Of a stretch of DNA of 31,812 nt, positions 1 to 8,246 are shown piece after piece. The DNA comes from a virus: positions 1 through 31,812 of IMG/VR virus record IMGVR_UViG_3300031774_000078; one strand, given 5' to 3'. The notes beneath the pieces were generated by a model that had not been told where the DNA came from, made no database searches, and saw only the letters and a program-made list of their open reading frames with translations. Within the stretch, counting starts at the first letter, position 1, and each line of letters begins with the position of its first letter. The position numbers and the translations under genes are program-made.

Positions 1-2
1 CC

Positions 3-2183
3 ATGGGACGCTCGATTAGCGATACGCCTGTTGCGTCTGGGATCTCAATGGTGGTCAAGCAGGTTAGCGTACATCGGCCAGGGAACTCAATAGCAGGCTC
101 TGGGCTTATCGCTTTAAATTCTGACCTCAATGGAGCCATTGAGACAATCAGTGCTCCGATATACGACAAGTCTGTGTACGGAACGCAGTTTACAGAGCTG
201 AAACCTATACAGGTTGCGACGAGTTCGGATTCGAACTTCGCTGTTGGCGACGTGTTCACAAGGGGGGCTCTGCTTGGGCTCGACCAGTGTGGAGTCAATC
301 CTTCGTCTATACTCGATGACAGTGACTCATCTTGTCACCTAATGTCTTCACCGCACTTTTCGGGGACATTTGGTGAGGAGCTTTCACTCATGGACGCGGG
401 GGTGGTGAACCCAAACAGGGGCGGGATATGCACCCCGTCTCCTCAGGGGCTGTCTTCTGGGGTCAACGTGGCCTGGAGAGGTACATCAACAACAAAGTCT
501 TGTTATGCCCTTTCCACATATTATGACTACTCCTTCAAGAACGCATTCGAGCAGAACCTTTCCAAAGGGTGGTCAACGGGCGTTAGTCCAGAGAACGACT
601 CGCTCAGCTCGACCTACCATTCGGGCAAAAGCGCAGGCAGAAACTATAAGTCTGCAGGAAAGCTTTACACGGTCCCATCGATTGAAATACTTCTAGACTC
701 CCAAGGTGATCATGGTGATGCTGCATCAGGCGATTTGACCATGGACATAGAGCACCAAATTCGGGCGGAGGAGAACTTTGTTCCAGACGGTGTTGCTGTA
801 TTCGGCAGGAACTGGGGCGCATGCACGCTTGAGTTCTGCGATGAGGAGACATTTACGACATCTGGCGGCAGTTATAGAAAGTATGAGATTGGACAGCCCG
901 GAGACAGTTGGGCTGAAAGTCCGACATCTTCGTCCCTTTCATCTGACCCTGAACGGTACTCCCATTTGTGGGCATGGACAAACAGAAGCGATACACGGGT
1001 CTCCCCATCCAGGACTCCGATTGCGGACGGAACGGGCAATAGCAGCATTGGGTTTGGAGATAGAACGTTTTTCTACAATGCAGACACATCGAACTCCGAC
1101 ACGTCGGACGCAAACACGCCGTGGATTCCGCATCAGTTTAGAAGTACCGAGAATGGCGCGAAGTTCTACCTTCAGGTCTTGTGTAGAAAGACGGAAACCG
1201 GGAGCTACACGAAGACAAGCAATAAACTTGTGTTTAAGATACTGGATAACACAGAGGACAAGCTGATCCTTGATTCAAATCCGCTTAAATGCCTGGACCC
1301 TGCGCCGAGCACATCTGCTTCATCCGGGGATTCATCAATGCCGTGGCACACTGTATCAATATTTTCGGACAGGTTCGCTCTTCAGCTATACAACTACCAG
1401 AACTCTACATCTGGAAGTTCAAGCACGCAATCCAAGTCGTCAGCACAGTCTCACCATGCTCCAGGAACAGGCTTCAGGTATATGAAGATAACCGTTCATG
1501 GGGCAACCAGGCTTAATCAATCCGAGTCTAGCCACAAGCTGGGAAGGATTGTCCTTGGGAAGGTTAAAAACCTTGCAGGACCTGATTTCGACTGGGGATG
1601 GTCCAGGAAAGAACAGTCAGGAACAAACATTACAACATTCAAGGGTGGGCAGCGTCAGGCGAGACGAGTACATGAGCCCAGAAGAGTCTTTGAGGTGTCT
1701 CATGCGCCCTTAATGCCTAAACAGGTAGTCAGGAATGGGCAGTCTGTGTGGGAGGCAACGTCGAGGGGATTTGGCTCTGGATCTGGTGACTTCTATAAGC
1801 ACTCAACGAAGACTTGGAACGAGGTTCTCGAGATGCTTAGATCACTTGGCTTTGGTTCGGTACAGGCGGCCCTGGTGTTTGACGATGCTTCTAATGCGAT
1901 AGCAAGCAAAGGAAGCGCAAGAGCGTGGCAGTCGAACTCCGCTGACTATGATGAGATTAGTTACGTCACTGTCCCATCCGAGCCCTCCAACTTAATGCTC
2001 GTAAGAATGACTTCCGTTGGGCAGATCTCGCATGAGGGCTACGTGTGTAGAGAGGTGGTGGTTGAGAACGGCTCATTTAAGCATAGCAATGGATCTGGCG
2101 CTTCGGCTGTGATGGGCACAGTGTCAGAGAGACCATCGCCTGCAATGAAGATTGCTCAGATTGTGTTTGAGGAGGAGCTCTAA
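3..2183 (+). CDS. Large tail/baseplate-like structural protein, 5' end possibly outside window
   Basis: This open frame encodes 726 residues from the first ATG in the window. Only two bases lie upstream, so the true start may be outside and the protein longer. It is rich in Ser, Gly, Thr and Asn and has no signal peptide or membrane segment, which fits an extracellular virion protein. Around residues 510-560 it reads KLGRIVLGKV, then FDWGWSR, a GG and clustered Arg residues. I associate that pattern with beta-rich domains of phage tail and baseplate proteins; this is memory of family style, not a search result. The stop codon overlaps the ATG of the next gene (TAATG), so the two are translationally coupled, and an appendage protein and tail fibre follow. 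A tail or baseplate role is inferred mainly from position and composition; the exact function is not recognised. Confidence 0.6.
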   Translation: MGRSISDTPVASGISMVVKQVSVHRPGNSIAGSGLIALNSDLNGAIETISAPIYDKSVYGTQFTELKPIQVATSSDSNFAVGDVFTRGALLGLDQCGVNPSSILDDSDSSCHLMSSPHFSGTFGEELSLMDAGVVNPNRGGICTPSPQGLSSGVNVAWRGTSTTKSCYALSTYYDYSFKNAFEQNLSKGWSTGVSPENDSLSSTYHSGKSAGRNYKSAGKLYTVPSIEILLDSQGDHGDAASGDLTMDIEHQIRAEENFVPDGVAVFGRNWGACTLEFCDEETFTTSGGSYRKYEIGQPGDSWAESPTSSSLSSDPERYSHLWAWTNRSDTRVSPSRTPIADGTGNSSIGFGDRTFFYNADTSNSDTSDANTPWIPHQFRSTENGAKFYLQVLCRKTETGSYTKTSNKLVFKILDNTEDKLILDSNPLKCLDPAPSTSASSGDSSMPWHTVSIFSDRFALQLYNYQNSTSGSSSTQSKSSAQSHHAPGTGFRYMKITVHGATRLNQSESSHKLGRIVLGKVKNLAGPDFDWGWSRKEQSGTNITTFKGGQRQARRVHEPRRVFEVSHAPLMPKQVVRNGQSVWEATSRGFGSGSGDFYKHSTKTWNEVLEMLRSLGFGSVQAALVFDDASNAIASKGSARAWQSNSADYDEISYVTVPSEPSNLMLVRMTSVGQISHEGYVCREVVVENGSFKHSNGSGASAVMGTVSERPSPAMKIAQIVFEEEL

Positions 2184-2629
2184 TGTCTAGCTGGTTCAAT
2201 GATATTAGAAGAACCTCAAAGAGGTCCAAGGCGAACAAGTCTTGGGCCAACTCAATCGTTTTGAGATCGGGATCTTCTATAGTTACAGGAAGTGTAAATG
2301 TTTCCGACGGGTCAGGCACAGCGGAACCAGCGAAAATCACTGTAAATATAACATCTTCACAGTCTCCATACTCGGTACCCAACTTTGCCAACATGATATT
2401 ATCTGTGGACTCATCCTCTGGTGCGATTACAATTAATTTGCCAGAGATAAGCACAGTTGCCGCAGGTTCGACCCTATTTATTAAAGACTCCCTTGGTCAG
2501 TCTCCAGTGAATAATATTACTGTGAGTCCAAGCTCGGGGACCATTGAGGGTTTAGGCTCTGTGGTGCTGGACAATGCTTACTCCGGCATATTTATTTATT
2601 CAGATGGGAGCAGGTGGCTCTCTAACTAA
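2183..2629 (+). CDS. Small tail appendage/fibre-associated protein
   Basis: The product is 148 residues and its ATG overlaps the preceding stop in TAATG. After a basic N-terminus (about residues 9-20, Arg/Lys-rich) the chain is Ser/Gly/Val/Ile-rich with alternating beta-strand character. The pattern SSGAITINLP, then LFIKDS, then NNITV, then a TIEG turn and a closing DGSRWLSN is one I recognise from C-terminal or knob modules of phage tail fibres. No catalytic motif is visible. It lies between a large tail protein and the repeat tail fibre, so it is probably a small fibre, an adaptor, or a receptor-contact protein. It could also be a domain split from a longer fibre in related phages. Confidence 0.6.
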   Translation: MSSWFNDIRRTSKRSKANKSWANSIVLRSGSSIVTGSVNVSDGSGTAEPAKITVNITSSQSPYSVPNFANMILSVDSSSGAITINLPEISTVAAGSTLFIKDSLGQSPVNNITVSPSSGTIEGLGSVVLDNAYSGIFIYSDGSRWLSN

Positions 2630-2633
2630 ATCT

Positions 2634-2656
2634 GCCCCTTGGTAAACCCTTGGGGC
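2634..2656 (+). terminator. GC-rich hairpin before the tail-fibre gene
   Basis: GCCCC at 2634-2638 pairs with GGGGC at 2652-2656, and an inner GG/CC pair can also form. No T-tract follows, so this may be a weak terminator, an RNA processing or stability element, or chance. The fibre gene's own ribosome binding site (AAGGAG) lies just downstream, outside the stem. Confidence 0.3.
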
Positions 2657-2677
2657 TAAAACCTCAAGGAGAGAAAG

Positions 2678-5600
2678 ATGGGCCAAGGGCTATTTCTTCA
2701 CAAGTATGATACGAAAGCCAAGCTGTATGACACAGAAGGCACCGGCAGTTTAGTAAATCAGTATAAGCTGACTAACCAAAAATACATTACTGACAATGCG
2801 TCTCTAAGAGCAAACAATCTATCGGACCTGGCTGACGCAGGCACGGCTCGAACAAATCTTGGCGTTGCAATTGGTTCAGACGTTCAAGCGTATGACGCTC
2901 AATTGGCTTCACTTGCTGCCCTTTCTGCAGCAGCAGTAAACAACCTGTCGGACATCTCTTTACTATCACATGCTGACGGCGCGATCATTGTCTCTGATGG
3001 CACTGACTGGGTTGCAGAGTCAGGCTCTACAGCGCGAAGCTCTTTGGGATTAGGGTCCATCTCGACCCAGAACTCGAACAGCGTCACAATTACCGGCGGC
3101 TCGGTATCGGGCATTACCGACATTGCGATTGCTGATGGTGGCACAGGCGCATCAAGTGCATCAGAAGCCAGAGCAAACCTCGGTGTCGCCATTGGTAGCG
3201 ATGTTCAAGCCTTCGACGCACAGCTTGCTGACGTTGCGGGTCTTGAACCAGCAGATGGCGCTGTGGTTATTGGTGACGGAAGCAACTTTGTGGCTGAATC
3301 AGGCGCAACCCTCAGAACATCTGTTGGTGTTGGCACAAGCGACTCCCCACAGTTTGCAGGAATTGAGCTAGGGCACGCATCGGATAACACCTTGACAGCG
3401 TCAAGCGGAGACTTGAGCATCGAGGGTAACGTCGTTTATCGCGCTGGCGGTACGGACGTTCCGTTGACAGACGGTGGTACTGGTGCAAGCAGTGCATCTG
3501 CAGCTCGCACCAACCTGGGTCTTGCTATTGGTTCAGACGTTCAAGCCTGGGACGCACAGTTGGACTCACTTGCTGCGTTTAGTGCCGCTAAGGTTACAAA
3601 TCTTGACGCTCTTGGCGGGCTTACTTCAGCAGCCAACAAAATTCCAATGTTCTCTGGCAGTGGCACTGCTGGACTCATCTCATTCTTGGATGAGGATGGA
3701 CTTACAAGCAATAGCGCATCAGCCGTACCTTCACAGCAGAGCGTAAAGGCTTTCGTTGAGGCTCAAGTTCAAGGCTTGGACATTAAGGATTCAGTGCGAG
3801 TTGCTTCGAGTGCCAACGTCGCAGGCTCCTATAGCTCAGGCGCTTTGACGGTTTCAAGTGCTGGCGTTCTTACGATTGACGGCGGCAATATTGCGTTAGG
3901 CGACCGCGTACTATTGAAAGATCAGACGACCGGCACTCAGAACGGTATCTATGAATGCACTACAGCGGGAACAACGGGGACGGCGGCTGCCCCCGACGAT
4001 TCAACGGCGGCGTCTGGTATTGGAGACGTATATAATACCTCAAGCGCCTTTACGCTTGATTTGTCTTCTTTGCCGTCATCTGGTGCCATAGATGTAAACG
4101 GCGGCAACATTCCGATGTCAGGATCCTCTAGCTATCAAGGGTCAACGGTAACGATTGCCGGAGGATCTGCGATCTTGGTTTCTGATGGTACAAATACTCT
4201 GGCGCTTCGGAAAAACTCGTCTTCGGGGACCGTAAGCAACGGCAGCGGCTACCAGTACGTGTATCTCGATTCTCGATATACTTATATTGACGAGCTTTCA
4301 GATACAACAAGCATCAACTATGCTGACATTACCTCAATCACTGTATACCCGTTAAGCTCAAAGGGTTTGAAGGTGCTTCTTGAAAGTGGTAGCGGCGGGT
4401 CGGATCATAATGTTTCTGGCTTTATCTTGGATAGCGCATGGGCGGGAAGTACGGTTAGCGCGGGCTTTTATGTTCGGTATGAGCCGGTGACAAATCAAGC
4501 CTATTACTGGAAGGTCACACAAGATCTTGACAATGGCGACACGTTTTTGAGTGCGGATTTTGATGCGACAAATTCCCACGCAACTACCATCAGCTCATTT
4601 ACTTTGCCGCTATCGAGATCAAATCAGTTGAAACTGTCTTTTGTTGGAGCGACTTCAGTCGCATCGGGTGATGCCGCCGTCCTTACTCGTGCGGACGACT
4701 TTGATAGTGATGCCGACATCTCTCCAGGCGCATTCTGCTTCGTTGAAGAGGGCACGATTGCTTCTGATACAGGGTTTGTTCTATCGACAAATAACCCTAT
4801 CACCTTAGACAGTACCGCACTCTCCTTCACGCAGTTTAGTAGTGCGGGAGTACCAAGTGCCGGAGATGGTCTTGAAACGTCTGGAAATGTATTCTCAGTT
4901 GACCTTAAGGCTAACGGCGGTCTCGTCATCGAGTCTTCAGAGGTTGCAGTTGATCTTGCAGCAAGCAGCATCACCGGAACTCTGGCTATTGGTGATGGTG
5001 GTACTGGGGCTACATCCGCTAGTACGGCTCGAAGTGCGCTCGGTGTGGCAATCGGCTCTGATGTTCAGGCGTTCGATGCTCAACTGGCAGATATCGCGGG
5101 ATTAACGCCAACTGACGGTCATGTGATTGTCGGTGATGGATCAAACTTTGTTGCAGAGTCGGGCGCTACAGCTCGTGCCTCTCTTGGACTCGCAATTGGC
5201 TCTGATGTTCAAGCATACGATGCCCAACTGGCTTCAATTGCTGGACTATCTGATGCTGATGGCAAGTTCATTGTTGGTTCATCCTCAGGCTTCGTGGCTG
5301 AAGACGGCGCAACCGCCCGGGCAAGCCTTGGTGTCGCTATTGGCTCAGACGTGCAGGCGTATGACGCACAGTTGGCGGACGTTGCAGGATTGAGCCCGGC
5401 AGACGGCTCATTCATTGTTGGCGATGGCTCAAACTTTGTCGCTGAGTCTGGCGCAACAGTAAGAACCTCGCTTGGAATGGACATGGCTGCAGGACAGGGC
5501 GTTGCACTGCCAAGCGGCACGTCGATTCAGACCATAACTAGCAGTAATCCTGCATCCCCAAGCACCGTTTCGGATCTTCGCGCACAATATGTCTTTGACA

Positions 5601-5884
5601 TGTCGGGTGCTGGAGCAGCCAGAACGTTCAGCCTTCCCACAACCGTCGGACAAACTCCTGGTGCCCAGTTTGGCATTAAGATTAAGGGCGACATGGGGAG
5701 CAGTGCCAGCTTGGTCATTGCTGCACCCACAGCCTCCGGTGGAGGGCAAGAGCAAATTGAGAATGCTTCTGGTGTCGGTGCCTCATTGACATTGGACGGC
5801 TCATATCAAGCCGTTAAGCTGATGCTTGTTGCTGCTCATGACGACGGCAGTGGTGCAATCCATTGCTGGTCTGTTATTGACTGA
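2678..5884 (+). CDS. Repeat-containing tail fibre
   Basis: The 1068-residue protein is preceded by AAGGAGA, a good ribosome binding site. It contains six near-identical 13-residue blocks AIGSDVQA(Y/F/W)DAQL at residues about 64, 171, 283, 791, 839 and 887. Each is preceded by an A-R-x-x-L-G segment and often followed by DGSNFVAESGAT. Between them (about residues 360-450) is a distinct module with GDRVLLKDQT and QNGIYE, also seen in other phage fibre proteins. The C-terminal 90 residues are a separate Ser/Gly/Ala-rich beta domain, plausibly the receptor-binding tip. Long repetitive, Gly/Ser/Ala-rich proteins of this layout usually form trimeric fibres that contact the host surface. A strong hairpin terminator follows the stop. 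Confidence in the fibre assignment is high; the receptor is unknown. Confidence 0.85.
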   Translation: MGQGLFLHKYDTKAKLYDTEGTGSLVNQYKLTNQKYITDNASLRANNLSDLADAGTARTNLGVAIGSDVQAYDAQLASLAALSAAAVNNLSDISLLSHADGAIIVSDGTDWVAESGSTARSSLGLGSISTQNSNSVTITGGSVSGITDIAIADGGTGASSASEARANLGVAIGSDVQAFDAQLADVAGLEPADGAVVIGDGSNFVAESGATLRTSVGVGTSDSPQFAGIELGHASDNTLTASSGDLSIEGNVVYRAGGTDVPLTDGGTGASSASAARTNLGLAIGSDVQAWDAQLDSLAAFSAAKVTNLDALGGLTSAANKIPMFSGSGTAGLISFLDEDGLTSNSASAVPSQQSVKAFVEAQVQGLDIKDSVRVASSANVAGSYSSGALTVSSAGVLTIDGGNIALGDRVLLKDQTTGTQNGIYECTTAGTTGTAAAPDDSTAASGIGDVYNTSSAFTLDLSSLPSSGAIDVNGGNIPMSGSSSYQGSTVTIAGGSAILVSDGTNTLALRKNSSSGTVSNGSGYQYVYLDSRYTYIDELSDTTSINYADITSITVYPLSSKGLKVLLESGSGGSDHNVSGFILDSAWAGSTVSAGFYVRYEPVTNQAYYWKVTQDLDNGDTFLSADFDATNSHATTISSFTLPLSRSNQLKLSFVGATSVASGDAAVLTRADDFDSDADISPGAFCFVEEGTIASDTGFVLSTNNPITLDSTALSFTQFSSAGVPSAGDGLETSGNVFSVDLKANGGLVIESSEVAVDLAASSITGTLAIGDGGTGATSASTARSALGVAIGSDVQAFDAQLADIAGLTPTDGHVIVGDGSNFVAESGATARASLGLAIGSDVQAYDAQLASIAGLSDADGKFIVGSSSGFVAEDGATARASLGVAIGSDVQAYDAQLADVAGLSPADGSFIVGDGSNFVAESGATVRTSLGMDMAAGQGVALPSGTSIQTITSSNPASPSTVSDLRAQYVFDMSGAGAARTFSLPTTVGQTPGAQFGIKIKGDMGSSASLVIAAPTASGGGQEQIENASGVGASLTLDGSYQAVKLMLVAAHDDGSGAIHCWSVID
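2867..5374 (+). repeat. Six dispersed coding repeats in the tail fibre
   Basis: The 39-nt units start at 2867, 3188, 3524, 5048, 5192 and 5336 and encode AIGSDVQA(Y/F/W)DAQL. The last three are exactly 144 nt apart (48 codons), a tandem array. The first two gaps are 107 and 112 codons. Protein identity is nearly complete while many third codon positions differ (for example GCAATTGGTTCA, GCCATTGGTAGC and GCAATCGGCTCT for AIGS), so the DNA copies are more diverged than the protein. Confidence 0.9.
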
Positions 5885-5896
5885 GACTAGGGGCAC

Positions 5897-5930
5897 GCCT
5901 CACCCTCAATCTTGGGGGTGGGGCTGTTTT
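5897..5930 (+). terminator. Rho-independent-type terminator after the tail fibre
   Basis: GCCTCACCC (5897-5905) pairs with GGGTGGGGC (5916-5924) over nine positions with one T-G wobble and a ten-base loop, followed by TGTTTT. It lies 13 nt after the fibre stop codon. The TTG at 5912 lies inside the loop, which argues against using it as the start of the next gene. Confidence 0.65.
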
Positions 5931-5938
5931 GTATACAT

Positions 5939-6241
5939 ATGGACACACTTTCAACAGCATTGTTAGATTTTGGAGCCCTCGGCATAATGGCTGGAGCCCT
6001 GTTCTATATGAATCAACAGCTTCAGAAGAGGCTGGATGGACTCTTAGAGAAGTTTACGGAGCAACTGCATAAGCAAGAGCTCGAACATCAAAAGTCAGAG
6101 GAAGGTATCCGAGATAGATACGACAAGGTCGTTAAGAGGTACGACGAAAGAATAGATAAGGTCTACGAGCACATTGTCGAGAGTCTGAGAGATCAGTCTT
6201 CGGTCTTGTCCTCAATCCGAGATCTTATCAATAACAAATAG
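5939..6241 (+). CDS. Small membrane-anchored coiled-coil protein, holin-like candidate
   Basis: I chose the ATG at 5939 (100 residues) because the upstream in-frame TTG falls inside the terminator hairpin. One hydrophobic segment (LLDFGALGIMAGALFYM, about residues 7-23) is followed by a long, highly charged helix (residues 25-100) rich in Lys, Glu, Asp and Gln with heptad-like spacing. This topology, an N-terminal anchor and a charged cytoplasmic tail, resembles BhlA/UviB-type holin-like peptides, though those are usually shorter. It could instead be a membrane-tethering or virion-assembly protein. No clear Shine-Dalgarno sequence is seen: the G-rich stretch is in the hairpin 15 nt upstream. 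It stands between terminators, so it may be its own small unit. Confidence 0.6.
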   Translation: MDTLSTALLDFGALGIMAGALFYMNQQLQKRLDGLLEKFTEQLHKQELEHQKSEEGIRDRYDKVVKRYDERIDKVYEHIVESLRDQSSVLSSIRDLINNK

Positions 6242-6283
6242 CCCACCAAACCTCTTCCATATTCAATCACGCTCTAATACAAT

Positions 6284-6306
6284 ACCCCCATTCAGGGGGT
6301 TGTTTT
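6284..6306 (+). terminator. Hairpin with T-rich tail abutting the next start codon
   Basis: ACCCCC (6284-6289) and GGGGGT (6295-6300) form a perfect six-pair stem with a five-base loop, followed by TGTTTT and then directly ATG at 6307. It looks like a small intrinsic terminator. However, the GGGGG arm is also the only Shine-Dalgarno-like sequence for the next gene (7-nt spacing), so it may instead be a translation-control hairpin. Confidence 0.5.
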
Positions 6307-6627
6307 ATGAAAAAGAAGAAGCCGAAAGATCGTTCTGACCCAAACGGGTGGAGAAGGTGTGAGGTTGTGCTGCCGCCAGGCTTTATCAGGGAGCTTTGCC
6401 CCACCAGGGACTCTGTTGGGAATATGCTCTCTATGCCTGCTGCAAGGGGTAACGCAATAGTCAACAGGCTTGCAAAAGCACTTGGTGTTGCCCAGGAGCT
6501 TGCTGATGCTGTTGGGGCTCATGAAGCAACAATCAGACAGCTCCTTGAAGTTGTTGAGCGATATGAGAACATTATGACGGAGAACGAAATTGAGTTTAAA
6601 CAGAAAAGTGAAGAACCTGAAGCCTAA
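6307..6627 (+). CDS. Small RHH-like protein of unknown function
   Basis: The product is 106 residues, with a very basic N-terminus (MKKKKPKDR) followed by EVVLPPGF, a helix, LSMPAARGNAIVNRLAKALG and a charged C-terminal helix. The strand-helix-turn-helix order (about residues 18-60) resembles ribbon-helix-helix DNA-binding folds, and it lines up by eye with the next gene's product (VQVKLTHEIV...RGETISRIIADAAG). The two genes overlap by 38 nt. No family name can be given. It could be a small DNA-binding regulator or a morphogenesis factor. Translation may be gated by the hairpin immediately before its ATG. Confidence 0.6.
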   Translation: MKKKKPKDRSDPNGWRRCEVVLPPGFIRELCPTRDSVGNMLSMPAARGNAIVNRLAKALGVAQELADAVGAHEATIRQLLEVVERYENIMTENEIEFKQKSEEPEA

Positions 6628-7045
6628 GAACGGGACGCCTGTGAAGAAGGTCAGCCCAAAGCAGACGGTCCAGGTTAAGCTTACACATGAAATAGTCACC
6701 TACCTAGACAGCAAGACCGATGGGTTATCAAAGGGATCGCTGTCTGAAAAAAGAGGGGAAACAATCTCTAGGATTATTGCTGATGCAGCGGGGCACCATG
6801 ACCTTAAGTCTAGGCTAGAGAAGTCAATACAGACGCTCCAGGGCACGACGGACTCACTTCTTAAAGCTACCGCTGAGAACAAGAGGCTGGACGCCATAAA
6901 CCAGTCTCTTAGAGGAACGATAGAGGCTGCTAATGAGTCAATTGAGACTGCCGCATCTGTGGCTGAGTCAAGGAACAGCGTTATTAAGTCATACCAGTCC
7001 ACGCTGGAGAGCATGATGAACGTTATGAGAGAGCTGACCCTATAG
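6590..7045 (+). CDS. RHH-like plus coiled-coil protein, unknown function
   Basis: The 151-residue frame starts at a TTG preceded by GGAG at usable spacing; a GTG at 6608 is an alternative start. Residues about 20-65 (VQVKLTHEIVTYLD, then SEKRGETISRIIADA) have the strand plus two-helix pattern of ribbon-helix-helix proteins. Residues 75-150 form a long helical region with heptad spacing, probably a coiled coil. It overlaps the preceding gene, whose product shows a similar N-terminal pattern, suggesting a tandem duplication and divergence. A DNA-binding or oligomeric accessory role is inferred; no catalytic residues are visible. Confidence 0.6.
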   Translation: MSLNRKVKNLKPKNGTPVKKVSPKQTVQVKLTHEIVTYLDSKTDGLSKGSLSEKRGETISRIIADAAGHHDLKSRLEKSIQTLQGTTDSLLKATAENKRLDAINQSLRGTIEAANESIETAASVAESRNSVIKSYQSTLESMMNVMRELTL

Positions 7046-7053
7046 CAATAGAC

Positions 7054-7107
7054 GGACCCTCGATAAAGTTATTGGAATATAATACATTGAGTATATAGGT
7101 GAGGGTC
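7054..7107 (+). promoter_or_regulatory. Leader with perfect -10 box and SD-covering inverted repeat
   Basis: A perfect TATAAT lies at 7078-7083, but no convincing -35 box is present 15-19 nt upstream, so any promoter is weak or activator-dependent. GACCCTC (7055-7061) is the exact reverse complement of GAGGGTC (7101-7107), which contains the Shine-Dalgarno sequence (GAGGG) of the gene starting at 7110. A transcript from upstream could therefore fold to hide that ribosome binding site, whereas one starting at this -10 would lack the left arm. Confidence 0.4.
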
Positions 7108-7109
7108 TT

Positions 7110-8246
7110 ATGAAAAAGCTTCCATATTATATCATTTCTGCCTTGAAGAAAGGTCTTGAGTTGCATCGCAAAGGGCTGTCTGGAGACGGGCTGCGCCCAG
7201 AGACTGTTTCGGCTGCAACCAGGGCTGTAAACAGTGGCTCCTGGTCGGATGAGAAAATCAAAAAAGCATCAGCTTGGTTTGCTCGGCACATGTTTGATAG
7301 GAGAAGGATGAAGTCTCCGTCAAAGTGGGACGATTCTCCTGAATATTCCCCAGCGTATGTGGCATGGCTCCTTTGGGGGGACTCGGGCAGTGGTCGAGGG
7401 CGATCCTGGATCGATAGGGAGTCTAAAAAGATTGCTGCAAATGAGGCGGGCTCCTCCAGCACCCCTGCGCCTCCATCAGACAGGATTAAAGGCGGAAGGA
7501 ATACGGGCAGGGCTGGGACATATGGGAGAGGAATCAGGCTGTCCGGGTCAACGCTAAAAGCAATAGAGAATAAGGTTAAGTCCCACAACGATTCTCACGG
7601 AGAGGACGCAAGGAGAAGGGTGACCCCCTCCATGCTTAAGAAAGTCTACTTAAGGGGCTCAGGAGCATTTAGTACGTCACATAGACCGTTCATGACAAGG
7701 GCGCAGTGGTCGATGGGTAGAGTTAACGCATTCCTGTACCTGCTATCCAATCTTAGACCAAAGAAAGCGTCATATGTGACAGACAACGACCTTTTGCCTG
7801 TGGCGCACCCTCTTTCATCAAGATCTAAGAACGAGGGCGTATCAAAACCGTCTAAAGGGCAGAGGTCAAACCTGCCTGCTGAGGCGTTTTCCCCGTCAGA
7901 CTACTTGGACGACGACGGCAGGTTTCTGGCAAGCAAAAGCAAGCTACCACACCATGTGAATTCTGTTAACGACCCAAATGACCACAATAGTGTGGATCTT
8001 CCAAGGCTAAGAAATGCCCTTGCACGCTTTGGTCAAACAGACTTTTCCCAGTTCCCCCCTGATACACCGGGGCGTGTAAGGGCTCACCTTGAAAGGCACG
8101 CAGACGCTCTGCTGGCTTCAAGAGATCGCGGCGATGAAAAAGATCTACAGGCTAATCACGAGCTTATTATGCTCGAAAAAGACGTCGTTGATTTCAGGCT
8201 CGGTCGATATCATCTAATTGCAAAGAGGATTAACAATGAAGACTGA
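7110..8246 (+). CDS. Three-module conserved phage protein (DUF5824-like centre)
   Basis: The product is 378 residues with GAGGG just upstream of its ATG. Three blocks stand out. Residues 10-90: GLELHRKGLSGDGLRPETV, AWFARHMFDRR and YVAWLLWGDSG. Residues 165-215: RRRVTPSMLKKVYLRGSGAF and RPFMTRAQWSMGRVNAFLYLL, which I associate with DUF5824. Residues 279-335: LPHH, then LRNALARFGQTDF and RAHLERHADALL. As I recall, the first and third blocks occur in or next to phage prohead proteases and head-module proteins. The gene lies just upstream of the protease-scaffold and capsid genes, so a head-assembly or packaged-protein role is plausible. The biochemical function is unknown, and the linkers are Ser/Pro/Gly-rich. 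Confidence 0.65.
   Translation: MKKLPYYIISALKKGLELHRKGLSGDGLRPETVSAATRAVNSGSWSDEKIKKASAWFARHMFDRRRMKSPSKWDDSPEYSPAYVAWLLWGDSGSGRGRSWIDRESKKIAANEAGSSSTPAPPSDRIKGGRNTGRAGTYGRGIRLSGSTLKAIENKVKSHNDSHGEDARRRVTPSMLKKVYLRGSGAFSTSHRPFMTRAQWSMGRVNAFLYLLSNLRPKKASYVTDNDLLPVAHPLSSRSKNEGVSKPSKGQRSNLPAEAFSPSDYLDDDGRFLASKSKLPHHVNSVNDPNDHNSVDLPRLRNALARFGQTDFSQFPPDTPGRVRAHLERHADALLASRDRGDEKDLQANHELIMLEKDVVDFRLGRYHLIAKRINNED

Noticed and set aside
778-1266. 162-aa plus-strand frame inside the first tail gene
   Set aside because: It is fully inside the 726-aa frame, Arg/Leu/His-rich like a shifted reading of Ser/Gly-rich coding DNA, and has no ribosome binding site or family motif.
5429-5755. 108-aa minus-strand frame in the tail fibre
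   Set aside because: It is antisense to repeat-coding DNA, with Cys/Arg-rich composition typical of shadow frames.
5912-5938. Upstream TTG start for the membrane/coiled-coil protein
   Set aside because: The codon lies in the loop of a terminator and adds a Gly/Cys-rich segment; the ATG at 5939 is a better start.
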